From: a virus
Virus record (IMG/VR): IMGVR_UViG_3300012096_000008
Coordinates: 1-51,402 of that record
Reading direction: 5' to 3' (one strand)
Length of the DNA: 51,402 nucleotides
In this document: positions 1 to 6,717 of the stretch, piece after piece
How the letters are laid out: each line of letters opens with the position of its first letter
Numbering within the stretch: position 1 is the first letter of the stretch
Position numbers and translations under genes: made by a program
Notes under the pieces: generated by a model
Database searches by the model: none
Seen by the model: only the letters and a program-made list of their open reading frames with translations
Told to the model about the DNA's origin: nothing

Positions 1-353
1 AAGATGAAAGAATTGGCCTCGATTATCTCTCCACCCGACTCGAAATGATGGTTAAAGAACTAGACTTTGCTTTAATCATAGTGAGTCATGTCAATGACGA
101 AGGACTTACACGCGGAAGTAGAATCATCTCTAAGATTGCTGATATCCGCATTGATCTATTCAGAGATATTACAGCCACAGATCCTATCACTCGGCGTATC
201 ACAAAGCTCGTGGTCTCTAAGAATAGATTTTGTGGTAGAACAGGACCGGCAGGTGAGTTACTCTTTGATCCTGCAACCTACACTCTAACGGAGGATATGG
301 GCTATGCCATACCGGCTAACGATAACCGCAGAATTGAACAATTGGTGTCTTGA
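1..353 (+). CDS. Primase-helicase (T7 gp4-like), C-terminal part, cut by window start
   Basis: The reading frame opens at base 3 and gives the helicase C-terminus. It reads DERIGLDYLSTRLEMMVK, then the LIIVSHVN motif (T7 H3-like, with the sensor His), then LTRGSRI (the T7 H4-like loop), and ends at a TGA at 351-353. In T7-like phages this ring helicase unwinds DNA at the fork and primes the lagging strand. The N-terminal part lies at the far right end of the window (50127-51402). The two parts overlap by 18 codons with two amino-acid differences; joined, they give about 523 residues, close to T7 gp4 (566). The next gene overlaps its 3' end by about 50 bases. Confidence 0.93.
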   Translation, partial: DERIGLDYLSTRLEMMVKELDFALIIVSHVNDEGLTRGSRIISKIADIRIDLFRDITATDPITRRITKLVVSKNRFCGRTGPAGELLFDPATYTLTEDMGYAIPANDNRRIEQLVS

Positions 354-558
354 TGCTGAAAACAATAGTATTGTTGGTGTTATCCATAATAGTAATGATT
401 CAACTCTTCCCGATGGTTTACATTATTATATTCTAAACTTTAGGAGTATGACCCATTATCCCGCATTCAAAATCGATACCTTAGACCAAGAAGAACACTG
501 GCTAGTTTTAACCGCAGCTGGTCGTTACTTCGTATTATACAAGAGTCAAATGCAATGA
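304..558 (+). CDS. Hypothetical protein, 84 aa, between helicase and UDG
   Basis: I do not recognise a named family. The protein has an acidic, aromatic-rich sequence (NNWCLDAENNSIVGVIHNSND, then LPDGLHYYI) with the look of a small beta-rich protein. The ATG at 304 lies inside the helicase 3' end in another frame; no better start is present, so the true start could be a little downstream. Its stop overlaps the start of the glycosylase gene as ATGA (555-558), which suggests translational coupling. Small proteins in this position after the helicase are common in T7-like phages (recollection, not a search). Confidence 0.6.
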   Translation: MPYRLTITAELNNWCLDAENNSIVGVIHNSNDSTLPDGLHYYILNFRSMTHYPAFKIDTLDQEEHWLVLTAAGRYFVLYKSQMQ

Positions 559-1364
559 TTTATCCGTGGAAATTAAACTACTGGCAATCTGGTGAATGGC
601 AGGTAGTAAATGAACGTCTCAAAGATATGGAGAAGGCTAATGTGGCTTTCAACCCCACGCGAAATAGCTTGTTCCGAGCTCTTCGAACAACATCGCTTGA
701 GGAAACGAGAGTTGCTATCTTTGGCCAAGACCCCTACCCAGATGGAAAATATGCGACAGGACTTGCTTTCTCTACCCCCGGTGAAATACAACGAGATGAT
801 TTCCCTCCTACCCTCAGCACCATCCTTAAAGAATACGTCTCTGATCTCGGATATCCCAATCCTAGTCACGGTTCACTTCTACGATGGGCGGAGCAAGGCG
901 TGCTTCTTTGGAATGTCATCCCTAGTTGCAAAGCAGGTAAATCACTATCTCACGACTGGAATGAATATTCCTATCTCACCAAAGAAATCACGCAGAAGCT
1001 TTCGGAAAAAGGGATCGTCTTCTGCTTCCTCGGAGCTGTTGCCAAAAGATATTTGGAAGAAGTAGACTTAACTAAGAATGAGGTAATCTTAACCTCACAT
1101 CCATCCCCTAGGGGTATCAAGTTCGGTAAGAATCCGTTCGAAGGATCAAGGCTGTTCTCAACAATCAATGATAAACTAGTCTCTCAAGGCTTAGATCCAA
1201 TAGATTGGAAACTCCCAGATGTTCCAGATCGACCAGACCAAAGTAATCCGAAGGTTCTCAACAAACCTAATCGTATATGGAACAGTAACCGACATCTATC
1301 TTGGAACCAAGGGAATACGGTTAATGGAGTGCACCACCCCGGAAGGTTGGAAGTTCATGAGTGA
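555..1364 (+). CDS. Uracil-DNA glycosylase, family 1-like
   Basis: Family 1 UDG removes uracil from DNA, leaving an abasic site. Motifs seen: GQDPYP at residues 57-62 (family norm GQDPYH, with the general-base Asp at 59), YATGLAFS, LLRWAEQGVLLWN near 108-120, and HPSPRG at 182-187 with the catalytic His. The Pro in place of His at the end of the water-activating loop is a departure from the norm. The domain ends near residue 222. The last 48 residues are unlike UDG and overlap another gene in a different frame (1219-1413), so this tail may be a non-conserved extension. The gene starts in an ATGA overlap with its upstream neighbour. No dUTPase is visible, so a repair role for this phage's own DNA is an inference. 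Confidence 0.88.
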   Translation: MIYPWKLNYWQSGEWQVVNERLKDMEKANVAFNPTRNSLFRALRTTSLEETRVAIFGQDPYPDGKYATGLAFSTPGEIQRDDFPPTLSTILKEYVSDLGYPNPSHGSLLRWAEQGVLLWNVIPSCKAGKSLSHDWNEYSYLTKEITQKLSEKGIVFCFLGAVAKRYLEEVDLTKNEVILTSHPSPRGIKFGKNPFEGSRLFSTINDKLVSQGLDPIDWKLPDVPDRPDQSNPKVLNKPNRIWNSNRHLSWNQGNTVNGVHHPGRLEVHE

Positions 1365-1413
1365 GGCTAAGCACTTGGAGATCGTCAATGCCAAGGAAAC
1401 AAAATCCTCTTAG
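1219..1413 (+). CDS. Hypothetical protein, 64 aa, overlapping UDG 3' end
   Basis: The ATG at 1219 opens a frame overlapping the last 146 bases of the UDG gene. The product is mixed alpha/beta, with VIRRFSTNLIVYGTVTDIYL, then GIRLMECTTPEGWKF, then a charged C-terminus. Its codons look more ordinary than those of the overlapping UDG tail, so this frame is probably real. No family recognised. An alternative is a shorter form starting at the in-frame ATG near 1324. Confidence 0.5.
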   Translation: MFQIDQTKVIRRFSTNLIVYGTVTDIYLGTKGIRLMECTTPEGWKFMSEAKHLEIVNAKETKSS

Positions 1414-1486
1414 ATAGCAAATATTAAAGCAAAACATCCCCTATTCTTCTGGAAAACCAAGAAGAGATATATCAAGTAAATAGAGA

Positions 1487-1506
1487 ATATTTGTGGTAAC
1501 AAATAT
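1487..1506. promoter_or_regulatory. Perfect 8-bp inverted repeat in AT-rich leader
   Basis: ATATTTGT at 1487-1494 is followed by the 4-base loop GGTA and then ACAAATAT at 1499-1506. The repeat sits in a 171-base gap between genes, 79 bases before the next start. It could be an operator or an RNA hairpin; no T-run follows, so it is not a typical terminator. An ATACGTATTAAA motif lies just downstream. Confidence 0.45.
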
Positions 1507-1514
1507 ACATTATT

Positions 1515-1526
1515 ATACGTATTAAA
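1515..1526 (+). promoter_or_regulatory. ATACGTATTAAA motif, copy 1
   Basis: The first of three dispersed copies of ATACGTATTAA, each in or at the edge of a gap between genes (others at 1842-1852 on the minus strand and 42657-42668). The core TACGTA is palindromic. Read on the other strand the motif begins TTAATACG, which shares seven bases with the start of the T7 promoter consensus. No phage RNA polymerase is encoded here, so the role is unknown. Confidence 0.35.
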
Positions 1527-1584
1527 ATTGTTCGGTAAATTTTGGGGGCAGTACACCAATAGCGATTTCTAATAGGAGCGAGAT

Positions 1585-1845
1585 ATGGGAAGTTCATTCA
1601 AATCCGATAAAGAAGCTCAGAAAAAATGGGCTGACGCCGAAGAGAAACGTGTTACTTCTGAACGTATGGAGTTGGCTGCTAAGATCATCTTGGCTGTGGT
1701 AGATAAAATTTCTAATGATATAATTCGTCCCGGACCTAAGCCAGAAGAACGCGAATGTTATATCATGGCTCAAGAACTTCGAAATCATAGTTCGGAACTT
1801 CAAGAATTAGTTTCAAATATTCTTGAGGTAGAAGAGAAGAATTAA
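1585..1845 (+). CDS. Hypothetical charged helical protein, 86 aa
   Basis: The ATG at 1585 has a good ribosome-binding site (AGGAG about 7 bases upstream). The protein is highly charged and looks almost wholly alpha-helical, with KEAQKKWADAEEKR early on, a short hydrophobic helix AAKIILAVVDKI in the middle, and an acidic C-terminus. It has no recognised domain and no signal peptide. It is the first gene after a 171-base AT-rich leader that could hold a promoter or operator. Confidence 0.7.
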   Translation: MGSSFKSDKEAQKKWADAEEKRVTSERMELAAKIILAVVDKISNDIIRPGPKPEERECYIMAQELRNHSSELQELVSNILEVEEKN

Positions 1846-1852
1846 TACGTAT
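1842..1852 (-). promoter_or_regulatory. ATACGTATTAA motif, copy 2 (inverted)
   Basis: TTAATACGTAT on the plus strand overlaps the stop codon of the preceding gene. The sequence downstream shares GGTACC and ATTTAAACGCA blocks, in the same order, with the reverse strand of the gap at 42590-42668. That shared order suggests a conserved control element. Confidence 0.35.
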
Positions 1853-1957
1853 TTTCTTGTAAATGAACTCTCCCCGGTACCCCAGTACCCGGAAACAATT
1901 TAAACGCACCACGGGCCTTCCTAGGGCCGTACAGACCCTATCTAGAACAGGTGGAGC

Positions 1958-2287
1958 ATGCTCAAACTAGTGGTTGATAACAAACCGGAAGAGGAAGAAC
2001 TACCTCAGCCACTGCTCAAGCCTGATTGGATGGGACCGAAGGATGGAGACTGGCTGAGCAAGATGAAATGTGGTACTGAGTTCTTAGTCAGAGCTAAGAC
2101 TGGTGAAGCACCACGTTGGTTGTTGCATGAGTTCACACATGGTGGTAAGATACATGGTAATGTATTGATCTGTCCTACTTCTACCTTGAATGATCCGAGG
2201 ACTTGGAAGTGGGTTGATCCTCTAGAGTTTTGTAAGTCATTTGAACTGAGGGGTATACTGGAAGAACCGAAGGATGACGATAATTAA
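1958..2287 (+). CDS. Hypothetical protein, 109 aa
   Basis: The ATG at 1958 follows AGGTGGAG, a plausible ribosome-binding site. The protein is acidic at both ends and rich in Trp in the middle (PDWMGPKDGDWL, PRWLLHEFTHGGKIHG, PRTWKWVDPLEFC). Its HEFTHGG run looks a little like a zinc site but does not match HExxH. No family recognised. It overlaps the next small gene by 14 bases. Confidence 0.68.
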   Translation: MLKLVVDNKPEEEELPQPLLKPDWMGPKDGDWLSKMKCGTEFLVRAKTGEAPRWLLHEFTHGGKIHGNVLICPTSTLNDPRTWKWVDPLEFCKSFELRGILEEPKDDDN

Positions 2288-2438
2288 TATACCTGAACAA
2301 GGTACATTCTGGACTATGAATACGTTAAAGAAATCTATAGCACATATGCAGAAGAAGAATACTGAAGGACAATATGACATTGCTATATTAAAAGAACAAA
2401 ATATACTTAGGTCCTTCTTTGAGACCATAGCAGCATGA
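2274..2438 (+). CDS. Small hypothetical protein, 54 aa
   Basis: The ATG at 2274 opens a 54-codon frame overlapping the end of the previous gene and ending just before the GAGGAG ribosome-binding site of the next. The product starts MTIINIPEQGTFWTMNTLKK and then forms an amphipathic, Lys/Gln-rich helix. AAGGATG puts the AGG too close to the start to be ideal; the later in-frame ATG at 2316 is an alternative. Function unknown. Confidence 0.5.
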   Translation: MTIINIPEQGTFWTMNTLKKSIAHMQKKNTEGQYDIAILKEQNILRSFFETIAA

Positions 2439-2447
2439 GGAGCCTAC

Positions 2448-2594
2448 ATGGATATGATTAAGGAAACCATCATTGTGGTGGCAGCTTTCGTTGTCATCGT
2501 TGGTGGTGCCATCTACATCAGTACCCATATGTCCGCGGGTTGTGTGGACTTATTTTTCTACAAGAGTTGTGGCATCGTTACTCACCCGAACTAA
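2448..2594 (+). CDS. Small single-pass membrane protein, 48 aa
   Basis: The ATG at 2448 has a strong GAGGAG ribosome-binding site. After a short charged start (MDMIKE) there is one clear membrane segment, TIIVVAAFVVIVGGAIYI, then a short tail containing two Cys residues. The gene ends 9 bases before a strong intrinsic terminator. Function unknown; small membrane proteins of this type are frequent in the early regions of lytic phages. Confidence 0.68.
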   Translation: MDMIKETIIVVAAFVVIVGGAIYISTHMSAGCVDLFFYKSCGIVTHPN

Positions 2595-2603
2595 CACAGA
2601 GAT

Positions 2604-2638
2604 AACCGACGAGGGTTCCTCTCTCCCCTCGTCGGTTT
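2604..2638 (+). terminator. Intrinsic terminator hairpin upstream of DNA polymerase
   Basis: AACCGACGAGGG pairs with CCCTCGTCGGTT around a short loop, giving a stem of about 12 bp, followed by T-rich sequence. It separates the small-gene operon from the polymerase gene 16 bases downstream, so it probably attenuates rather than fully stops transcription. Confidence 0.75.
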
Positions 2639-2653
2639 ACTTTAGGAATACTA

Positions 2654-4588
2654 TTGAACGTAGTCATTGACATAGAATGTAATTCCTTAAACAATCCTAG
2701 CCAGATATGGTTGATTGTATGTAAGGATATAGATACTAATGAATACTATATATTTAGGAATGTACTAGATGAACCAGAACGATTTATTTCTTTCGCTGCT
2801 AGCGTCAAACAATTTATTGGACATAATTATCTTGGTTATGATAAGCCTGTTTTGGAGAGACTTCTACAGATGGAGTTATGTCAGCAGTCCATCGACACGC
2901 TTATTTTATCTAAACTAATAGACTACCCAAGACAAGGACATAGCATTGAGGCTTATGGATTAGAGTTCGGTGAACCTAAGATAAAGTTCAACGATTGGAC
3001 TAAATGGTCTCAAGAGATGGAGGACTACTGTGTCAGGGATGTTGATATATGCCATCGCATATACCTTAAGTTTAGAAGGTATATTACTGATGTTAATCAT
3101 CAGCCAAGCATTCAGCTTGAACAAAGATTCCAACTGGTCGTCAATCTACTTCACGATGTTGGCTTTGCTTTCAATTCTAGTAAGGCATCTAGTCTTCTCC
3201 GACGGATTGAAGACGAGCTTGCAGTTCTCGACAAATCTATACTAGAAGCCTTCCCCCCTAGGTTGAAGTTGATCAGAGAAGTAATGCCGAAGGAGACTAA
3301 GTATGGTACTATTAGCCTTACTTCCATTCCTAAAGAAATGCGTAAAGATATCTCTGATCTCAGTATCAATGCTCCTTTTTGTTACTGTACTTGGTCTGAC
3401 TTCAATCCTAGCTCTCATAAACAAATTATCACTATACTTAATGAAGCTGGCTGGAGACCTATAGAAAAGACTGGCACTCACATAGAGACTGAGAGGGAGC
3501 TAAGCAGATTAAAGTATACTAAAAGAAATACTGAGGTTGACTTAAAACTAAAAGAATTATATATTAAGTTAGAATTAATGAAGAAGGCTGGATGGAAGGT
3601 CAACGAGGCTAACCTCGATACCTTACCAGCAACAGCCCCTCCCCCTGCACGCTTTCTCGCGAAGCGTATCCTGCTTGAGTCCAGACGTCGTACCCTCACT
3701 GAATGGTTATCCCTAGCTCAGCCCGATAACCGTATTCACGGAAAATTCTACGGCATCGGTGCCTGGACTCATCGTATGGCACACCAATCCCCCAATACTG
3801 CAAACATACCTCTTGAGTTTGATGCCAACGGTAAGAAGAAATTATATGGTAAAGAACTCAGAGCATTGTGGTGCGCACCTAAGAACCGATTACTAGTCGG
3901 CGTGGATGCAGAAGGTATCCAGTTGCGCATCTTTGCCCATTACATTGATGATCCAGAGTTTACCCAAGCCCTAGTCAATGGAAAGAAGGAGGACGGCAGT
4001 GATCCACATTCGCTCAACCGAAGAATTCTTGGCTCAGTTTGTAGGACCAGGCAATCAGCCAAACGCTTTGTGTACGCTCTCCTTCTCGGAGCCGGTAATT
4101 CTAAACTCGCTGAGATATTGGAATGTTCCCTACCAGAAGCAGAACTGGCTCTTGACAATCTTCTTACACGATACCAAGGTTTTGCTTATCTCAAAGAGAA
4201 TGTTATACCGAAGGATGCTAGACGAGGCTGGTTTGTCGGCCTCGATGGGCGTAAGGTTACAATCCCAGGAGATACCTACGGGATGCGCAGGCATCTATGT
4301 ATGTCTGGGTACCTACAGAATGGTGAAGCTGTCGTAATGAAGTCAGCCACTCTCAAATGGCACGATAAACTTAATGACTTCGGCGCTCAGTTAGTCAATC
4401 TAGTTCACGATGAATGGCAAACTGAGTGTCCGAACAACATGGAGATAGCACTAAGTATAGCAAGGATGCAATCAGATAGCCTACGTATAGTAGGAGAGGA
4501 ATTAAAACTTAAGTGTCCTCTAGCAGGTTCCTATGGAAATAATTTAGAGGATTACACTATTGCTACTAATTGGAGTAAAACACATTGA
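2654..4588 (+). CDS. DNA polymerase, family A (T7 gp5-like) with 3'-5' exonuclease
   Basis: Replicative polymerase, 644 aa (T7 gp5 is 704). It starts with TTG after TTTAGGA; no nearby ATG is in frame. The exonuclease domain shows DIEC (Asp6, Glu8), FIGHNYLGYD and YCVRDVD (Tyr125, Asp129). Polymerase motif A is GVDAEGIQLR (Asp418), motif B is RQSAKRFVYALLLGAG (Arg466, Lys470, Tyr474), and motif C is VHDEW (Asp586). Two active-site positions differ from T7: Gln423 replaces the sugar-gate Glu480, and Leu478 replaces Tyr530. Tyr474 matches T7 Tyr526, which permits ddNTP use. It overlaps the next gene by 4 bases and sits with SSB. Confidence 0.96.
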   Translation: MNVVIDIECNSLNNPSQIWLIVCKDIDTNEYYIFRNVLDEPERFISFAASVKQFIGHNYLGYDKPVLERLLQMELCQQSIDTLILSKLIDYPRQGHSIEAYGLEFGEPKIKFNDWTKWSQEMEDYCVRDVDICHRIYLKFRRYITDVNHQPSIQLEQRFQLVVNLLHDVGFAFNSSKASSLLRRIEDELAVLDKSILEAFPPRLKLIREVMPKETKYGTISLTSIPKEMRKDISDLSINAPFCYCTWSDFNPSSHKQIITILNEAGWRPIEKTGTHIETERELSRLKYTKRNTEVDLKLKELYIKLELMKKAGWKVNEANLDTLPATAPPPARFLAKRILLESRRRTLTEWLSLAQPDNRIHGKFYGIGAWTHRMAHQSPNTANIPLEFDANGKKKLYGKELRALWCAPKNRLLVGVDAEGIQLRIFAHYIDDPEFTQALVNGKKEDGSDPHSLNRRILGSVCRTRQSAKRFVYALLLGAGNSKLAEILECSLPEAELALDNLLTRYQGFAYLKENVIPKDARRGWFVGLDGRKVTIPGDTYGMRRHLCMSGYLQNGEAVVMKSATLKWHDKLNDFGAQLVNLVHDEWQTECPNNMEIALSIARMQSDSLRIVGEELKLKCPLAGSYGNNLEDYTIATNWSKTH

Positions 4589-4725
4589 ATACTGAAGCAA
4601 TTGATGAACTCATTCAGTACTTAGATACTGAAATTAAAATGGATCATAAGTATGATCTAGATAGAACTGAGATCGATTTGATTATTGATGCTTTAACATT
4701 CTACAAGGAGATGCAAGTAATATAA
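4585..4725 (+). CDS. Small acidic protein, 46 aa, TTG start
   Basis: The TTG at 4585 overlaps the polymerase stop as TTGA and has GGAG 8 bases upstream. The product is acidic and helical (NTEAIDELIQYLDTEIKMDH, then a second helix ending in FYKEMQVI). Its stop overlaps the SSB start as TAATG (4723-4727). The overlap on both sides makes it a likely real, coupled gene. No family recognised. Confidence 0.62.
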   Translation: MNTEAIDELIQYLDTEIKMDHKYDLDRTEIDLIIDALTFYKEMQVI

Positions 4726-5213
4726 TGGTTAAGGGTAAAACAGAATTTAAATATGTACAAGGTAAGGTAGCTTGGTTTAGACCGGATGTTCCTAATAAAT
4801 GGAATAGATACTCTTGCCAATTGCATCCTGATACTAAGAGCTTGGAAACAATTCGGGAGTTACAAGCACAGGGTTTAAAGAATAACTTAAAGAAAGATGA
4901 AGATGGATACTTCATTAACTTCACCAGACCTATAGCTAAGACATTCACATCTGGCAAGACTATAGCCTTCGGTCCAGTAGAAGTGTTTGATAAAGAAGGT
5001 GTTCCTTTTCATGGAGCTGTAGGTAATGGCTCTGATGTTACTTTGAAACTTGAAATCTACTCCTTCGAGTTTGAAGGAGTCAAAGGCATCGGCGCTCGTT
5101 GGGTTAGTGCTCGGATAGATAACTTAGTACCTTTCAGTTCTGATACAGATATGACTGAGAAAGAGTCAGAGGCTGCTTCAGGATTACTAGACAGACCAGA
5201 GCAGTGGAGTTAA
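4725..5213 (+). CDS. Single-stranded DNA-binding protein (T7 gp2.5-like)
   Basis: Binds ssDNA at the fork and helps the polymerase and helicase. The 162-aa protein has the conserved pattern of the short marine/freshwater T7-like SSBs: FRPDVPNKWNRYSCQL, INFTRPIAK, GKTIAFGPVEVFDKEGVPF, GNGSDVTLKLEIYSF, then ARWVSARIDNLVPF. An acidic, Ser-rich tail ends in a Trp, the counterpart of the acidic tail with terminal aromatic residue in gp2.5. The gene is coupled to the previous one. The assignment rests on this pattern and on its place behind the polymerase. Confidence 0.75.
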   Translation: MVKGKTEFKYVQGKVAWFRPDVPNKWNRYSCQLHPDTKSLETIRELQAQGLKNNLKKDEDGYFINFTRPIAKTFTSGKTIAFGPVEVFDKEGVPFHGAVGNGSDVTLKLEIYSFEFEGVKGIGARWVSARIDNLVPFSSDTDMTEKESEAASGLLDRPEQWS

Positions 5214-5762
5214 TCTGCTGCTCAGCGGTGCAGTGGCGCGCCAGCGAAGAACTGCACCCTGCTCCCCGTTAGGGAGAGCCTGTGGGATGCGCCTCCGCGA
5301 CAGGCAGAAACATATGCAGTGTGAACCCTTATCGCTCAGCGGACACCCCACCCTCCGCACCACCTTCAGGAAGTGGGCTGCAGTGGCCGCCTTGTATAGC
5401 TAGGCGGGAATCCTAAGCGTTATCCGAGTTCCCCAAGCGTCTGGCTGAGTATCCAGAGGAGGTGACTCCAAAACTTCTGCTCGCAATAACCGTGTAAGAC
5501 TGGTGTGACTCCAGTTCAGGTCTACTATCTATTAGTGGTTAAAATGCCTGACCTAGAAGTGGGAAACGGTGAGCAAAATAGCATGGTACTACTCTGAGCG
5601 CACCAACATGGGGTCTCATTAACCTCGAATTGTTGGAGATCAAATAGATGTCGCGCATGCTAGGGTCGGTAGTGACCGACGCTATAACCTCTATAGAGGG
5701 CGCGTATGAGGGTAAAGGTCTTGGCAACCTAAGGATTTGGAAAGCCTAATGATCTGAAGCGG

Positions 5763-5844
5763 TATGAGGTGGCGGAATAAAGGAAATCTTCTCTTAACCA
5801 ACTCTTGTTGGTGACACCGGTTGGTTCGATCCCAACCCTCCGAG
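5763..5844 (+). ncRNA. tRNA-Leu-like segment, cloverleaf incomplete
   Basis: TGGCGGAAT (5770-5778) resembles the start of a tRNA-Leu D-arm. TAA sits at the anticodon position (5795-5797), TGTTGGTGACACCG resembles a tRNA-Leu variable arm, and a perfect T-arm follows (GTTGG-TTCGATC-CCAAC, 5820-5836). However, the anticodon stem does not pair; ACCAAC-TCTT-GTTGGT (5797-5812) forms a different hairpin, and the acceptor stem has only 5 of 7 pairs. It is therefore a remnant or a tRNA-like domain of a larger RNA rather than a normal tRNA gene. Confidence 0.4.
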
Positions 5845-5894
5845 CACTAGGCGGAGACTGGCGACTAGAGCGTTGAGCCCAAAGGAAGCTAAGT

Positions 5895-5919
5895 GCTGGT
5901 TCGATCCCAGCTGATCTGA
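5895..5919 (+). ncRNA. Isolated tRNA-type T-arm
   Basis: GCTGG-TTCGATC-CCAGC is a perfect 5-bp T-stem with a canonical 7-base T-loop, 75 bases after the first T-arm, the spacing expected for adjacent tRNAs. I could not build matching D, anticodon or acceptor stems upstream. Confidence 0.4.
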
Positions 5920-5981
5920 AGGTAGAACAGAGCTTCTGATTACTTTGACGTAGTAGCTATGAAAGATTTCTGAGGTACGCA

Positions 5982-6027
5982 GTGGATTGCAACCCCACCT
6001 ATGCTGGTTCGAGTCCAGCCCGATTAT
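5982..6027 (+). ncRNA. tRNA-Cys-like 3' half
   Basis: An anticodon arm with GCA at 5989-5991 (TTGCAAC loop, 4 of 5 stem pairs) is followed by a 4-base variable loop and a perfect T-arm (GCTGG-TTCGAGT-CCAGC, 6003-6019). The expected 5' acceptor strand and D-stem are missing upstream. The 3' half is intact but the 5' half is not recognisable. It may be a captured fragment or part of a larger RNA fold. Confidence 0.42.
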
Positions 6028-6528
6028 CGTAATGTAGTAGGATCATGATAAAAGCGAGACCCGAACCGGGAACACCATCGGAGATTGGTGTAGCGTTAAT
6101 CCTAAGTGTTCACCCCTCAACTACACTGACGGAACTGTTTCCACTGTTAGAGCAAGCTGCATAACTTGAACTCAGCCCAGACTACCCTGTGGAGCTGGTC
6201 GCGTAGAAGCAGCATCTAGAGTACTGCACAGCGGACACCGTTAACCTCCGTGCCTTCGGGTAGTATGTGCGAAGAGCGGAAGCCATAGATGTGGATCGGC
6301 GGCTGTTAACCGTAGGATCATATAGACTGCCTACATTGGCAGGGATGCGATTGGCGCGTAAAGATCACCGTGAGCCTGCATCAAGCAACAGACTACTATG
6401 ACTAGGCGCAACGCTAAACTGAATCAATTAAGCATGCGCTGAATGGGTAGCTAAGACGCCTCTCACTGTTCCTTACATGAATGGGGTGAGCCGCAAGCCG
6501 GTCTAGCAAGTCCATGTAAATTCCTATT

Positions 6529-6556
6529 GCTTGATTTCACCTTGCGTGAAATCAGC
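6529..6556 (+). other. Repeated hairpin element GCTTGATTTCA...TGAAATCAGC, copy 1
   Basis: TGATTTCAC pairs with GTGAAATCA (9 bp) around CTTGC. The same outer sequences recur at 9284-9307 with a shorter stem and loop. It may mark the 3' end or a processing site of the structured RNA region; no T-run follows. Confidence 0.55.
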
Positions 6557-6666
6557 ATCGAAGACAGACCCATGATGGCCATCTGTCTCTACAAGACGTA
6601 GGAGGTGCCGATGCGTGACTTTCACCAAAGTGCCCAGCCTCCTTAATATTCAAGAAGAAGGGTAAC

Positions 6667-6693
6667 GGAGTGGGCCTTGTTAGAGCCCACTCC
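6667..6693 (+). other. Strong 9-bp hairpin before gene at 6718
   Basis: GGAGTGGGC pairs perfectly with GCCCACTCC around a 9-base loop, about 10 bases before the ribosome-binding site of the next gene. No T-run follows, so it is not a typical terminator. An RNase III site or 5'-end stabiliser is possible. Confidence 0.5.
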
Positions 6694-6717
6694 TGAACCA
6701 CGGAAGGAGTAACTACC

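Larger units (their letters stand above)
5214..6717 (+). ncRNA. Large structured non-coding RNA region with tRNA-like T-arms
   Basis: This is a 1.5 kb gap in an otherwise gene-tight operon, visibly more GC-rich than its flanks and without a convincing coding frame. It is full of hairpins: 5227-5234/5251-5258 (8 bp), 5278-5283/5300-5305, 5387-5392/5402-5407, 5458-5469 with a GNRA-type GTGA loop, 5665-5670/5775-range helix 5675-5680, 6227-6253, a UUCG-type loop near 6255-6258, 6327-6342, 6473-6479/6513-6519, 6562-6588 and 6667-6693. Three tRNA-type T-arms lie at 5820-6019. Two sequence blocks recur in its 5' and 3' parts. It could be one giant RNA of the kind found beside phage tRNAs (GOLLD and ROOL are the known analogues), or a decayed tRNA array. 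Boundaries are uncertain. Confidence 0.6.

Noticed and set aside
353-436. 27-residue hydrophobic peptide starting TGATG after the helicase stop
   Set aside because: Very short and inside the 84-aa gene's frame; coupling alone is weak evidence.
5539-5727. Minus-strand 62-codon frame in the structured RNA region
   Set aside because: No ribosome-binding site, odd composition, and covers regions that fold as RNA stems.
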